DNA of 7,111 bases from Alphaproteobacteria bacterium (GTDB lineage: Bacteria > Pseudomonadota > Alphaproteobacteria > Rhodobacterales > Rhodobacteraceae): assembly GCA_024279075.1 (NCBI GenBank), contig JAJRRX010000321.1, positions 1 to 7,111 of the forward strand, given 5' to 3'. Numbering within the stretch: position 1 is the first letter of the stretch; each line of letters begins with the position of its first letter. Under the pieces are notes generated by a model, which saw nothing but the letters and a program-made list of their open reading frames with translations, was not told the origin of the DNA and did no database searches. Below are positions 1-6,233 of the stretch, in pieces. The position numbers were made by a program, and so were the translations under genes.

Positions 1-177
1 CAGATGCGGCCCAACTTTGTTGCGGCCCTCGGGGCCAACCTCATGGCAGCCTGCACAACGCAAGCTGCGAAACAGGCGTTCGCCCTCAGCGGCGTGGCCG
101 TCAGCTAAAGCATTGATTGGAGCCGATAAGAATAAACAAAAAGCGACTATGAATAGTTTGTGAATAGATGTGAACAT
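1..177 (-). CDS. Exported class I c-type cytochrome, N-terminal part (cut by window edge)
   Basis: This is the first 59 codons of a gene that continues past the left edge. Residues 1-26 form a Sec signal peptide: Lys7, a hydrophobic stretch (LFIVAFCLFLSAPINALA), then a likely cut after ALA. The mature protein starts near DGHAAEGERLF and carries the haem-attachment motif CAGCH at residues 41-45, followed by VGPEGRNKVGPHL. The pattern GERLFR...CAGCH...VGPHL is typical of small soluble periplasmic class I cytochromes c (cytochrome c2/c550 type), which shuttle electrons between respiratory complexes. The haem ligand Met and the rest of the fold are outside the window, so the exact subtype is open. 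The ATG at 175-177 is the first one after an in-frame TAG (196-198). No strong Shine-Dalgarno precedes it. The start codon lies inside an 11-base inverted repeat. The haem motif makes the family secure; the specific partner is unknown. Confidence 0.85.
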   Translation of the reverse strand, partial: MFTSIHKLFIVAFCLFLSAPINALADGHAAEGERLFRSLRCAGCHEVGPEGRNKVGPHL

Positions 178-204
178 TTCGCAACTATAACCAATCTATT
201 CACA
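159..204 (-). repeat. 11-base inverted repeat enclosing the cytochrome start codon
   Basis: TGTGAATAGAT at 159-169 is matched exactly by its reverse complement ATCTATTCACA at 194-204. The 24 bases between them contain the cytochrome ATG (175-177) and its ribosome-binding region. In mRNA this could fold into an AU-rich hairpin with the start codon in the loop. As DNA it could be an operator. The match is seen directly; any role in control is inference. Confidence 0.45.
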
Positions 205-289
205 TAAACTACATAAATTCTCGGTATTTATTGGTATGCCGGATAAGTTGTTAGAAGATCACTGTATTTTATTCTTTAAATTACAGGGC

Positions 290-317
290 GTTATACGTGT
301 GATTTGACTTTAGTTAA
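290..317 (-). promoter_or_regulatory. Possible sigma70-type promoter of the cytochrome gene
   Basis: Read on the minus strand, TTAACT (312-317) is separated by 16 bases from TATAAC (290-295). These match the -35 and -10 consensus at 4 of 6 and 5 of 6 positions. Transcription would start near 283, leaving a leader of roughly 105 bases before the cytochrome ATG. The position is right for the only gene read in this direction beyond the upstream terminator. An AT-rich gap can produce such matches by chance, so this is tentative. Confidence 0.35.
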
Positions 318-323
318 TCACAC
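297..323. promoter_or_regulatory. 27-base dyad over the cytochrome promoter (operator or hairpin)
   Basis: GTGTGATT (297-304) and AATCACAC (316-323) are perfect 8-base inverted arms separated by 11 bases. The dyad lies between the proposed -10 and -35 of the cytochrome promoter and overlaps the -35, a usual place for a repressor or activator site. The half-site contains TGTGA, as in the CRP/FNR family. The spacing between TGTGA and TCACA is 16 bases, however, not the 6 expected for CRP. Read on the plus strand, the same structure is followed by six T residues (327-332) and would resemble a terminator, but no plus-strand gene ends here. Confidence 0.4.
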
Positions 324-350
324 TAATTTTTTGTATTTAGCTGTGCGCGC

Positions 351-380
351 ATAAAAAATCCGCCCGAATCAGGCGAATTT
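351..380 (-). terminator. Rho-independent terminator after the DUF1501 gene
   Basis: On the minus strand, starting 20 bases past the DUF1501 stop, AAATTCGCC pairs with GGCGGATTT around a 7-base loop (TGATTCG). This gives a 9-pair stem with one G-T wobble, and a T-rich run (TTTTTTAT) follows at once. In plus coordinates the arms are 356-364 and 372-380. It is placed exactly where the minus-strand gene run should end and separates it from the cytochrome gene. Confidence 0.8.
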
Positions 381-400
381 ATCCAAGCATTCCATGTGGA

Positions 401-1534
401 TCAGGCGTAAAGGCTCATTGGCTCAGGGGCAAAATCGGGGAACAAATCGGCGATATTATCGGCCTGCATATGCTGGCGCATAACCGCTGCCAAAATATGG
501 CGGTAATCGGTGGTTATGGCCAAATCAGCGCGGTCATCCAGCGCATCATTCGCCAAGCCCGGCCATGCCCCCAGCATTTGCCCGCCTTTTATCCCTGCGC
601 CCAGCACCATCATGGCATTGCCATAGCCATGATCCGTGCCGCCAGAGGTATTGGCGCGCAAGCGGCGGCCAAATTCGCTCATCACCACCACATTCACCCG
701 CTCGGCCTCATTGCCAAGATCGCGCCAAAATGCCTGAAGACTGGCCGATAGCGCATCCACTTGGTTCCCAAAGCTGCCCGCTTGGTCTTCATGGGTATCC
801 CAACCATGAAAATCCACTGTTGCCACGCGCATGCCGAGGTCAAGCTTGATGGCGCGGGCTATGGTTTTGAACCCACCAGCGAGGTCCAACTCTGGGTAAT
901 CCACACTGGGCGTATAATCCTTCACCTCGCCATCGTGGTCCATTATCCGGCTTTGCAGGGTGGAGGAAAGCTGCACCAAACGCTGAATAGGCGCACCGAT
1001 AAGCGGGTGCTGGCCAAAGCCTTGCAGCAGCCGTTGGTGCAGTATCGGGGCCAAGTCATGCCCTTGTGCCATAATCAAGTCTTCAAGGTTCTCGGCCACC
1101 GCTACATCCCGCGCGCCGCGCAGGCTATCAGGGGCTGAGCCAACCGCAAGCAAAGGCAATATCGCGTCCGTTTGCCGATTGGCAAACCAGCGGCCAAGCC
1201 AGCCACCCGCCGCACCGCTCACGGCTGCCCGCTCCATTTTTGCCTCGGCATCAAAATGCGAGCGGGTGCCATCGGTCAGGCCTGAAGCATGGATGACCGC
1301 CAGCTCACCAGCGTCATAAAGCTCGGATAATCCGCGCGCTTGCGGATGAAAGCGGAAATCAACATCTGCCGCCATATCGGGCATAGTATGGCCCGGTGTA
1401 TCCCCCTTGCGCAGCACCCGCATGCTTTCGGGGCGCGCGGCGATATAATCGACATCCGCTGTGGGCGAGATCAGGTTGAGGCCGTCAGCCCCGCCGCGCA
1501 GGAAAACAACAACAAGAAGTGGATCATTGGACAT
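401..1534 (-). CDS. DUF1501 family protein (alkaline phosphatase/sulfatase-like fold)
   Basis: A 377-residue protein of the DUF1501 family (PF07394), which is grouped with the alkaline phosphatase/sulfatase fold and has no established reaction. Family landmarks in order are FLRGGADGLN (11-20), SGLTDGTRSHFDAE (84-97), GGWLGRW (110-116), DFHGWDTHEDQ (241-251), SEFGRR (286-291), GGTDHGYGNAM (298-308) and DYRH (343-346). The Asp and His residues in DFHGWDTH and TDHGYG are where this fold would bind metals, which is inference from the fold. The chain begins directly at the core beta strand and has no Tat or Sec signal. An AGGAGG at 1540-1545, 5 bases before the ATG, fixes the start and overlaps the stop of the DUF1800 gene. 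The DUF1800 stop is the nearest upstream in-frame stop, so no hidden signal peptide was missed. It is the last gene before the terminator at 351-380. Confidence 0.9.
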   Translation of the reverse strand: MSNDPLLVVVFLRGGADGLNLISPTADVDYIAARPESMRVLRKGDTPGHTMPDMAADVDFRFHPQARGLSELYDAGELAVIHASGLTDGTRSHFDAEAKMERAAVSGAAGGWLGRWFANRQTDAILPLLAVGSAPDSLRGARDVAVAENLEDLIMAQGHDLAPILHQRLLQGFGQHPLIGAPIQRLVQLSSTLQSRIMDHDGEVKDYTPSVDYPELDLAGGFKTIARAIKLDLGMRVATVDFHGWDTHEDQAGSFGNQVDALSASLQAFWRDLGNEAERVNVVVMSEFGRRLRANTSGGTDHGYGNAMMVLGAGIKGGQMLGAWPGLANDALDDRADLAITTDYRHILAAVMRQHMQADNIADLFPDFAPEPMSLYA

Positions 1535-1539
1535 AGCAG

Positions 1540-1545
1540 CCTCCT
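1540..1545 (-). promoter_or_regulatory. Strong Shine-Dalgarno of DUF1501 overlapping the DUF1800 stop
   Basis: The minus strand reads TAGGAGG, then CTGCT, then ATG. The first three bases are the DUF1800 stop codon (1544-1546), and AGGAGG is a full Shine-Dalgarno at a 5-base spacing. Ribosomes finishing DUF1800 end on the DUF1501 binding site, which suggests translational coupling and matched output of the two proteins. Confidence 0.8.
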
Positions 1546-3190
1546 AGCGGAACATGAATTGAGGGGTGAGAGCAGCCAGTGCGATTGCATTATTGGCCCC
1601 CCAGAGGAGGTATTCGTCATCCTCAAACGGCAGCGAGTCGCCGTGGCTGACCTCCATACCTTTGAGAAAGGCTTTAACAACATCCGGCGGCGCTTGCAGG
1701 GCTGTGGCCCAATACTCGGCAAATTCACCCCAGGTTTTCACGGCAACTTTGGGGTTAAACTGAATGCCCTCCAGCCAGCCATCATGGGCATAAAGCGCCA
1801 GATTTACCATGCTATTAAGCGCGCGGGTATTGGCCCAGTCGATTGAATGGTCCGAATGGCCAGTAGGCGGGTGCACTTGGTGTTGGGTCCAGCCCGCGCG
1901 CTCTAGCTGCCAATAAAGGTCATATTGCGGCTCGACCACTTGGGTGCCCGTGGCGCGGTAAAGCGCGATTAGAAATTCAAACGGCGTGCGCAACTTGTTG
2001 CCTTGCATGGTGGCAAATTCGTAAGAAAGCACAATGGCGCGGACAACCTGTGCGATTTGGTCCTCGTCCTCCAGTGCATTGCGAAACACCTCGGCTATTT
2101 TAGCCTTGAACTCGTCATTTACATCTTCCAATCCAAGGCGGAGGATGATTTTTTCGGTGACAAAACGCGCGGTGGCCGGATGGGCGGCCAGAATATCTAG
2201 CACTTTGTTGCCATCAGACATCGGCGCGGCATTGGCCTGAAACTCCACCCCGAGAAAGCGCTTTTGGTAGGGGTCATGCCAGAGCGTAGCATAGAAAAAC
2301 TCACCAGTTCGGGGCTTGTCGGTGCTGTCATCCAACCAATCGCCATCGCCCACCGTCCAGCCTGAAAACGCGCGGGCAACCTCGTAAACGTCTTGGTCGA
2401 TATAGCCAACCGCAAGGCCGTCCTCTGCGCCCGGCACCTCGTGCCAGTTATCGTATTTGTCATTCAAGTAGTTCGCCGCCCCCATCGTGTGTAGCTCCAA
2501 CAACTCGCGGGCATAGTTTTCATTGGCTGGCGAGGCGCGCGACGAGGCGTTATTGAGGTAATAAAGCATGCTAGGCGATTGGGCGACCTCGCCAAGCATT
2601 GCGCGGAAATTGCCCAAAGCATGGCGGCGCATGATACGGTCATATTCAGGGAAAAACACCGAGGTTTCCACGTCTTTCAGAGCATTGACATTAAAATGAT
2701 TATGCCAAAACTGGGTCATCACCTCGCGCAGTTGGCCTTGGGCATGGGTGGCGCGAATAAAGCTCGCCGCGATCACCTCGTTGCCGGGGCGCTCGCGCTC
2801 GGCATAATCCATCAGCAGGTCAAAATCCATAAACTTAACCATATCTTCGGCGGGCACGTCCAGCATGGTAAGGTGGCGCATTTCTTCCACGGCCTCCCAT
2901 GTTTCACCGGTGTCAGATTCCCCCGCCTCATACTCAATAAGCAACCGCGCTGCCACGATACGGGCCTCCAATGCCGCGTCACTTTCCGGCATCGCCATCT
3001 GGTTTTCCAACCAGCCATCCAGCCCGAGTCGCTCAAACTCGGCCAAGCTTTGGGTGGTCGCGCCAAAGGTCAGGCGGTTGAGGTAGGTCACTGGCGGATT
3101 AACCCCAAAATTGGCCATCGCGCGCGGGGCCGCGAGGCTGGCCAGTGCCACCCCGAGCAGGCCTTTATGAAAGTCTCGCCGTGTAACCAT
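1544..3190 (-). CDS. DUF1800 family protein with Tat signal peptide
   Basis: A 548-residue member of the DUF1800 family (PF08811), function unknown. Residues 1-26 are a twin-arginine signal (TRRDFHKG, hydrophobic LLGVALASLAAP, cut after AMA), so the protein is probably folded before export to the periplasm. Family landmarks follow: LNRLTFGAT (37-45), GLDGWLENQ (56-64), REVMTQFWHNHFNV (155-168), NENYARELLELHTMG (223-237), VYEVARAFSGWTV (268-280), HDPYQKRFLG (305-314), RTPFEFLIALYRATG (401-415) and the C-terminal LTPQFMFR. These cover the whole family length, so the gene is intact. GGGAG (3199-3203) lies 8 bases before the ATG. DUF1800 and DUF1501 genes are commonly adjacent and are thought to act together. 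No enzyme activity or cofactor can be named from the motifs. The stop is TAG, in the same frame as the DUF1501 start. Confidence 0.92.
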   Translation of the reverse strand: MVTRRDFHKGLLGVALASLAAPRAMANFGVNPPVTYLNRLTFGATTQSLAEFERLGLDGWLENQMAMPESDAALEARIVAARLLIEYEAGESDTGETWEAVEEMRHLTMLDVPAEDMVKFMDFDLLMDYAERERPGNEVIAASFIRATHAQGQLREVMTQFWHNHFNVNALKDVETSVFFPEYDRIMRRHALGNFRAMLGEVAQSPSMLYYLNNASSRASPANENYARELLELHTMGAANYLNDKYDNWHEVPGAEDGLAVGYIDQDVYEVARAFSGWTVGDGDWLDDSTDKPRTGEFFYATLWHDPYQKRFLGVEFQANAAPMSDGNKVLDILAAHPATARFVTEKIILRLGLEDVNDEFKAKIAEVFRNALEDEDQIAQVVRAIVLSYEFATMQGNKLRTPFEFLIALYRATGTQVVEPQYDLYWQLERAGWTQHQVHPPTGHSDHSIDWANTRALNSMVNLALYAHDGWLEGIQFNPKVAVKTWGEFAEYWATALQAPPDVVKAFLKGMEVSHGDSLPFEDDEYLLWGANNAIALAALTPQFMFR

Positions 3191-3205
3191 AGTCTTTACT
3201 CCCGC

Positions 3206-3221
3206 CTAAACTTTAGTTTAG
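3206..3221. promoter_or_regulatory. Palindrome upstream of the DUF1800 gene, possible operator
   Basis: CTAAAC (3206-3211) and GTTTAG (3216-3221) are perfect inverted arms around TTTA. The site is 15 bases upstream of the DUF1800 start, just before its Shine-Dalgarno, within the 94-base gap after the serine hydrolase gene. It could be an operator at a promoter serving DUF1800-DUF1501, or a weak leader hairpin. I find no convincing -35/-10 pair next to it. Confidence 0.3.
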
Positions 3222-3231
3222 ACGAGAGCAT

Positions 3232-3254
3232 AGAGGGAAAAACCGAGAGGGAAA
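3232..3254. repeat. 9-base direct repeat AGAGGGAAA, 14-base period
   Basis: AGAGGGAAA occurs at 3232-3240 and again at 3246-3254, five bases apart, in the non-coding gap between the serine hydrolase and DUF1800 genes. It may be a tandem protein-binding site or a small chance duplication. The 14-base period does not match one helical turn. Confidence 0.3.
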
Positions 3255-3284
3255 TAAGCGAGTTTTTGCTAAGCCGATTTTGGC

Positions 3285-4451
3285 CTATTCACCACTCACC
3301 TTGGCGGCGATCTCCCTGAACATCGCAATATTTTGCAGATTGGACCCGTCTTCAGAAAAATCACGATCCGCCGAATTGAGCGCAATCACAACGCCTTTGG
3401 TCGGATTGATATAAATATATTGCCCATAAACACCGCGCGCAAAATACTCGCCTTCATCGCCGTCAGCGGGCATCCACCACTGGAAGCCGTATCCCACCCC
3501 TTCAGGCCTGTTGGGCGCACTGTTTTCGGTCGAGGCCAGCACCCAATCACTTGGCACCAGTTGCGCGCCATTCCAAACCCCGAATTGCAGGTAAAGCTGC
3601 CCCATACGGGCATAATCGCGGGTGCGCAGGTTCAGCCCGCCCAACACAAAAGCCACGCCGTAGCCGTCGGTCAGGTAATAGGGCTCCGCCTCCAGCCCCA
3701 AAGGCGTGAGCAGTTTTTCAACCATCAGCTCTTTAATGCTACGGCCAGTTGCACCGCGAATAACCATGCTCAGCACATGGGTATCTATCGAAACATATTG
3801 CCAAGCCTCGCCCGGCGCATTGGCGCGTGCGGTAATACTGGCAGCAAATTCGTCCATCGAGCCCCCCAGCGCCAGCACACGGCCCATTTTATTAATGTCG
3901 GAATTAAACGCAAAATAATCCTCATCAAAATCCACACCCGAGGCCATATTGAGCACATTACGAATGCTCGCGCCTTCATAGGCACTGCCCTTCAGGCTGG
4001 GTGCATATTTAGTCACTTGGTCATCTATTGAGGCAATATCTCCCTCCTCCAGCACGATTCCCATCAGCGCAGATAAGAAGCTTTTGGCGACAGACCATGA
4101 GATCCGCAGGTCAGTATCGGCGGTATCAAGATAATAGCTTTCATGCACAAGCGCGCCATCTTTCAGGACCACAAGGCCAGTAACCGCGCGGGCCTCTACC
4201 CATGCACTCAGGTCCGGCATATCCATCGGGTTAGCGAGAAGCGGGCTTGGCGTGGCCTCTGGCAGAGCAAGGGTCTCGCTAAAGAACATCTCGTCCATAT
4301 GCGAGAAATTATTGATGATATTTTCTTCGTCAAACAAAGAGTTAACCGCCAACAACCGTGTGATGTCGTCCTTTTTCCAGAACGCTACGCCAGCAAGGAT
4401 AACCGCCAGCACTAGCACCGCCCTTAAACTCCATTTGAAAAACTTACGCAT
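3285..4451 (-). CDS. Membrane-anchored serine hydrolase, class C beta-lactamase/NylB-like
   Basis: A 388-residue protein of the beta-lactamase family (PF00144). Residues 1-23 (MRKFFKWSLRAVLVLAVILA...) are a basic, hydrophobic signal anchor, placing the enzyme in the periplasm or on the inner membrane. The nucleophile motif SVAK is at 120-123, in SWSVAKSF. The YxS/YxN-type motif is YVS at 219-221. The third motif is ARGVYGQYIYI, replacing the KTG of true beta-lactamases. That YVS plus GQYIYI pattern is closest to 6-aminohexanoate-dimer hydrolase (NylB) and related esterases, so an amidase or esterase acting on small or peptide-like substrates is more likely than drug resistance. I chose the ATG at 4449-4451, with AAGGGG (4458-4463) 6 bases before it. 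A TTG at 4470-4472 would add seven residues inside the upstream gene and has no such site. The start comes one base after the peptidase stop (TAATATG). Confidence 0.88.
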   Translation of the reverse strand: MRKFFKWSLRAVLVLAVILAGVAFWKKDDITRLLAVNSLFDEENIINNFSHMDEMFFSETLALPEATPSPLLANPMDMPDLSAWVEARAVTGLVVLKDGALVHESYYLDTADTDLRISWSVAKSFLSALMGIVLEEGDIASIDDQVTKYAPSLKGSAYEGASIRNVLNMASGVDFDEDYFAFNSDINKMGRVLALGGSMDEFAASITARANAPGEAWQYVSIDTHVLSMVIRGATGRSIKELMVEKLLTPLGLEAEPYYLTDGYGVAFVLGGLNLRTRDYARMGQLYLQFGVWNGAQLVPSDWVLASTENSAPNRPEGVGYGFQWWMPADGDEGEYFARGVYGQYIYINPTKGVVIALNSADRDFSEDGSNLQNIAMFREIAAKVSGE

Positions 4452-4452
4452 A

Positions 4453-5430
4453 TTATGCCCCTTCACTTCCAATGCGGTCCATGATGCCGACCAGCTCCGC
4501 CGCTACTCCCGTTTCGGACATAGCATGCCCCGCCAAATTGATCATCCTCAGCTCGCTTTTGGGCCAAGCATTATGGATTTTGTGCGCGGTATGCGGCGGG
4601 CACACCATATCATATCTGCCCTGCACGATATAGCCCTTAATATTATGGAGCTTGTGCATATTGGCCTCGATCTGGTGCTCGTGGTCCAGCCAGCCTTTAT
4701 GGGTAAAATAATGGTTTTCAATGCGGGCAAAAGCCTGTGCATGCCGCGCACCCGCCCCCTGTATCCTGCCATCAGACACCAACGTGGCGAGGGTGTTTTC
4801 CCAGCCTGTCCAAATCCGCGCCGCTTGGTCCGCCGCCTTTTCATCACGGCCAAACAGGCGCTTGTGATAGGCCGCAATCATGTCGCCTTGCTCGGCGCGC
4901 GGGATAATCCCCTTAAACAGCGCCCAAGCTTCGGGCCAAAATGCGCCCGCGCCGCCGCCGTAAAACCAATCCAACTCAGCCTGCGTCAGGGTAAACACCC
5001 CGCGCAGCACCATGGCCCGCACCCTTGAAGGGTGGGCCTGCCCATAAAGCAAGCTCAGTGTTGCCCCCCATGAGCCGCCAAACACTACCCATTTGTCAAT
5101 TTTCAGCCGTTCGCGAATGCGCTCAATATCGGCCACCAAATCCCATGTGGTGTTGTTTTCAACACTAGCAAAAGGGGTCGAGCGCCCGCAGCCGCGCTGG
5201 TCAAACAGAATGGCGCGGAACTTGTCAGGGTCAAAGTAGCGGCGCATAGAGGCGGAGCAGCCACCACCCGGCCCGCCATGCAGCACCACCACGGGAATGC
5301 CCTTCGGGTTTCCCGATTGCTCAATATAAAGCCGGTGGCCATCGGTCATCTCCATGGTTTCTGTCATAAACGGCTCACGGGGCGCATAGAGGCGGGTGCG
5401 GGGGTTTTGCGGGCTGGTATGTTCTGGCAT
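4453..5430 (-). CDS. pip: Proline iminopeptidase (alpha/beta hydrolase, S33 family)
   Basis: A 325-residue cytoplasmic serine peptidase that releases N-terminal proline from peptides. The fold and triad are complete: oxyanion loop HGGPGGG (51-57), FDQRGCGRS (76-84), nucleophile elbow GGSWG with Ser120, acid Asp274 in GRYDMVCP, and His302 in AGHAMSE. The N-terminal GHRLYIEQSGNPKG and the cap segment rich in Trp and Gly (WFYGGGAGAFWPEAW) are typical of bacterial proline iminopeptidases and distinguish them from general esterases. I prefer the ATG at 5428-5430. A GTG at 5440-5442 would add four residues; neither start has a good Shine-Dalgarno. The gene is divergent from ubiG, 50 bases away, and is followed almost without a gap by the serine hydrolase, so the two are probably co-transcribed. 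Confidence 0.88.
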   Translation of the reverse strand: MPEHTSPQNPRTRLYAPREPFMTETMEMTDGHRLYIEQSGNPKGIPVVVLHGGPGGGCSASMRRYFDPDKFRAILFDQRGCGRSTPFASVENNTTWDLVADIERIRERLKIDKWVVFGGSWGATLSLLYGQAHPSRVRAMVLRGVFTLTQAELDWFYGGGAGAFWPEAWALFKGIIPRAEQGDMIAAYHKRLFGRDEKAADQAARIWTGWENTLATLVSDGRIQGAGARHAQAFARIENHYFTHKGWLDHEHQIEANMHKLHNIKGYIVQGRYDMVCPPHTAHKIHNAWPKSELRMINLAGHAMSETGVAAELVGIMDRIGSEGA

Positions 5431-5480
5431 TTGGTGGCACACTCAAAATTAGCTTTTGTGCAGCATGGCAGGTTGAGAAG
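5431..5480. promoter_or_regulatory. 50-base divergent spacer between pip and ubiG
   Basis: Only 50 bases separate the two divergent start codons. Promoters for both genes must overlap here or extend into the opposite coding sequence, so the two transcripts may interfere or be controlled together. I could not find a pair of -35 and -10 boxes with acceptable spacing on either strand, so no specific promoter is claimed. Confidence 0.4.
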
Positions 5481-6233
5481 ATGAGTGCAACGGACTCCAG
5501 AAATACGATTGACGAGGCGGAAGTCGCTAAATTCGAGGCGATGGCGGCGGAGTGGTGGGACCCGACGGGGAAGTTCAAGCCGCTGCATATGCTCAACCCG
5601 ACACGGCTGGAATATATCGTGGACCAGATCGCGGCGGAATTCGGCCGTGATCGCAAAAGCCTAAAGCCCTTTGAGGGACTGAGGCTGCTGGATATCGGCT
5701 GTGGGGGTGGCTTGCTTTCAGAACCTATGGCGCGGCTCGGGGCTACGGTTGTGGGGGCAGATGCTGCGGCGGGGAATATCCCCGTGGCGCAGATACACGC
5801 CGAGCAATCAGGCTTGGAGATCGACTATCGCAACACCATGGCCGAGGCGCTGGTAGACGATGGCGAGCAGTTTGACGTGATCCTGAACATGGAAGTGATC
5901 GAGCATGTCGCCGACCCGCAAGCCTTTTTAAATGCCTGCGAGGCACTACTTAGGCCCGGCGGGTTGATGATATGCTCAACCATCAACCGCAACCCGAAAA
6001 GCTACATGGTCGCCATTATCGGCGCTGAACGGGTGATGCGCTGGCTGCCCGTTGGCACCCATGAATGGGATAAATTCATCACGCCCGAGGAGCTGTTTGG
6101 GCTGATCGAGAAGGCGAGGCTAGAGCCGGTGGACAAGAAAGGATTCGCCTTCAACCCACTGCTCTGGAGCTGGTCTATTTCAGAAAAAGACCTGTCGGTG
6201 AACTATGTCACGGCCAGCGTGAAGCCAAGCTAG
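5481..6233 (+). CDS. ubiG: Ubiquinone O-methyltransferase UbiG
   Basis: A 250-residue class I SAM-dependent methyltransferase of ubiquinone synthesis. It catalyses both O-methylations of the ring: the 2-polyprenyl-6-hydroxyphenol step and the final 3-demethylubiquinol step. Residues 17-37 (KFEAMAAEWWDPTGKFKPLHM) are the conserved UbiG N-terminus. SAM motif I is LLDIGCGGGLLSEPMARLGA (69-88). The acidic end of the second strand is VVGADAAAGNI (90-100). Motif II/III is FDVILNMEVIEHVADP (131-146), followed by LLRPGGLMICSTINR (156-170). HEWDKFITPEEL (194-205) and GFAFNPL (221-227) complete the family pattern. The length is standard. The ATG at 5481 has only a weak upstream AGG or GAG. It is the only plus-strand gene in the window. 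Ubiquinone is the membrane electron carrier; the cytochrome at the left edge is on the other strand and not in the same operon. The TAG stop overlaps the stop of the opposing gene. Confidence 0.96.
   Translation: MSATDSRNTIDEAEVAKFEAMAAEWWDPTGKFKPLHMLNPTRLEYIVDQIAAEFGRDRKSLKPFEGLRLLDIGCGGGLLSEPMARLGATVVGADAAAGNIPVAQIHAEQSGLEIDYRNTMAEALVDDGEQFDVILNMEVIEHVADPQAFLNACEALLRPGGLMICSTINRNPKSYMVAIIGAERVMRWLPVGTHEWDKFITPEELFGLIEKARLEPVDKKGFAFNPLLWSWSISEKDLSVNYVTASVKPS

Noticed and set aside
297..323. CRP/FNR binding site based on TGTGA...TCACA
   Set aside because: The two halves are separated by 16 bases rather than 6 (CRP), and the FNR consensus TTGAT-N4-ATCAA is not matched. Only a generic dyad is supported.
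2579..3319. A 246-codon open frame on the plus strand opposite DUF1800
   Set aside because: It is antisense to a gene with full-length family motifs. Its translation is rich in His, Gln and Arg with no recognisable domain, as expected of a shadow frame.
3285..4451. Serine hydrolase as a true beta-lactamase (resistance gene)
   Set aside because: SVAK is present, but the KTG motif is replaced by a GVYGQYIYI segment and the second motif is YVS. This fits NylB-like esterases/amidases better than AmpC.
4252..5028. A 258-codon open frame on the plus strand opposite the serine hydrolase and pip genes
   Set aside because: It spans two well-supported minus-strand genes, has no motif of its own and looks like low-complexity antisense translation.
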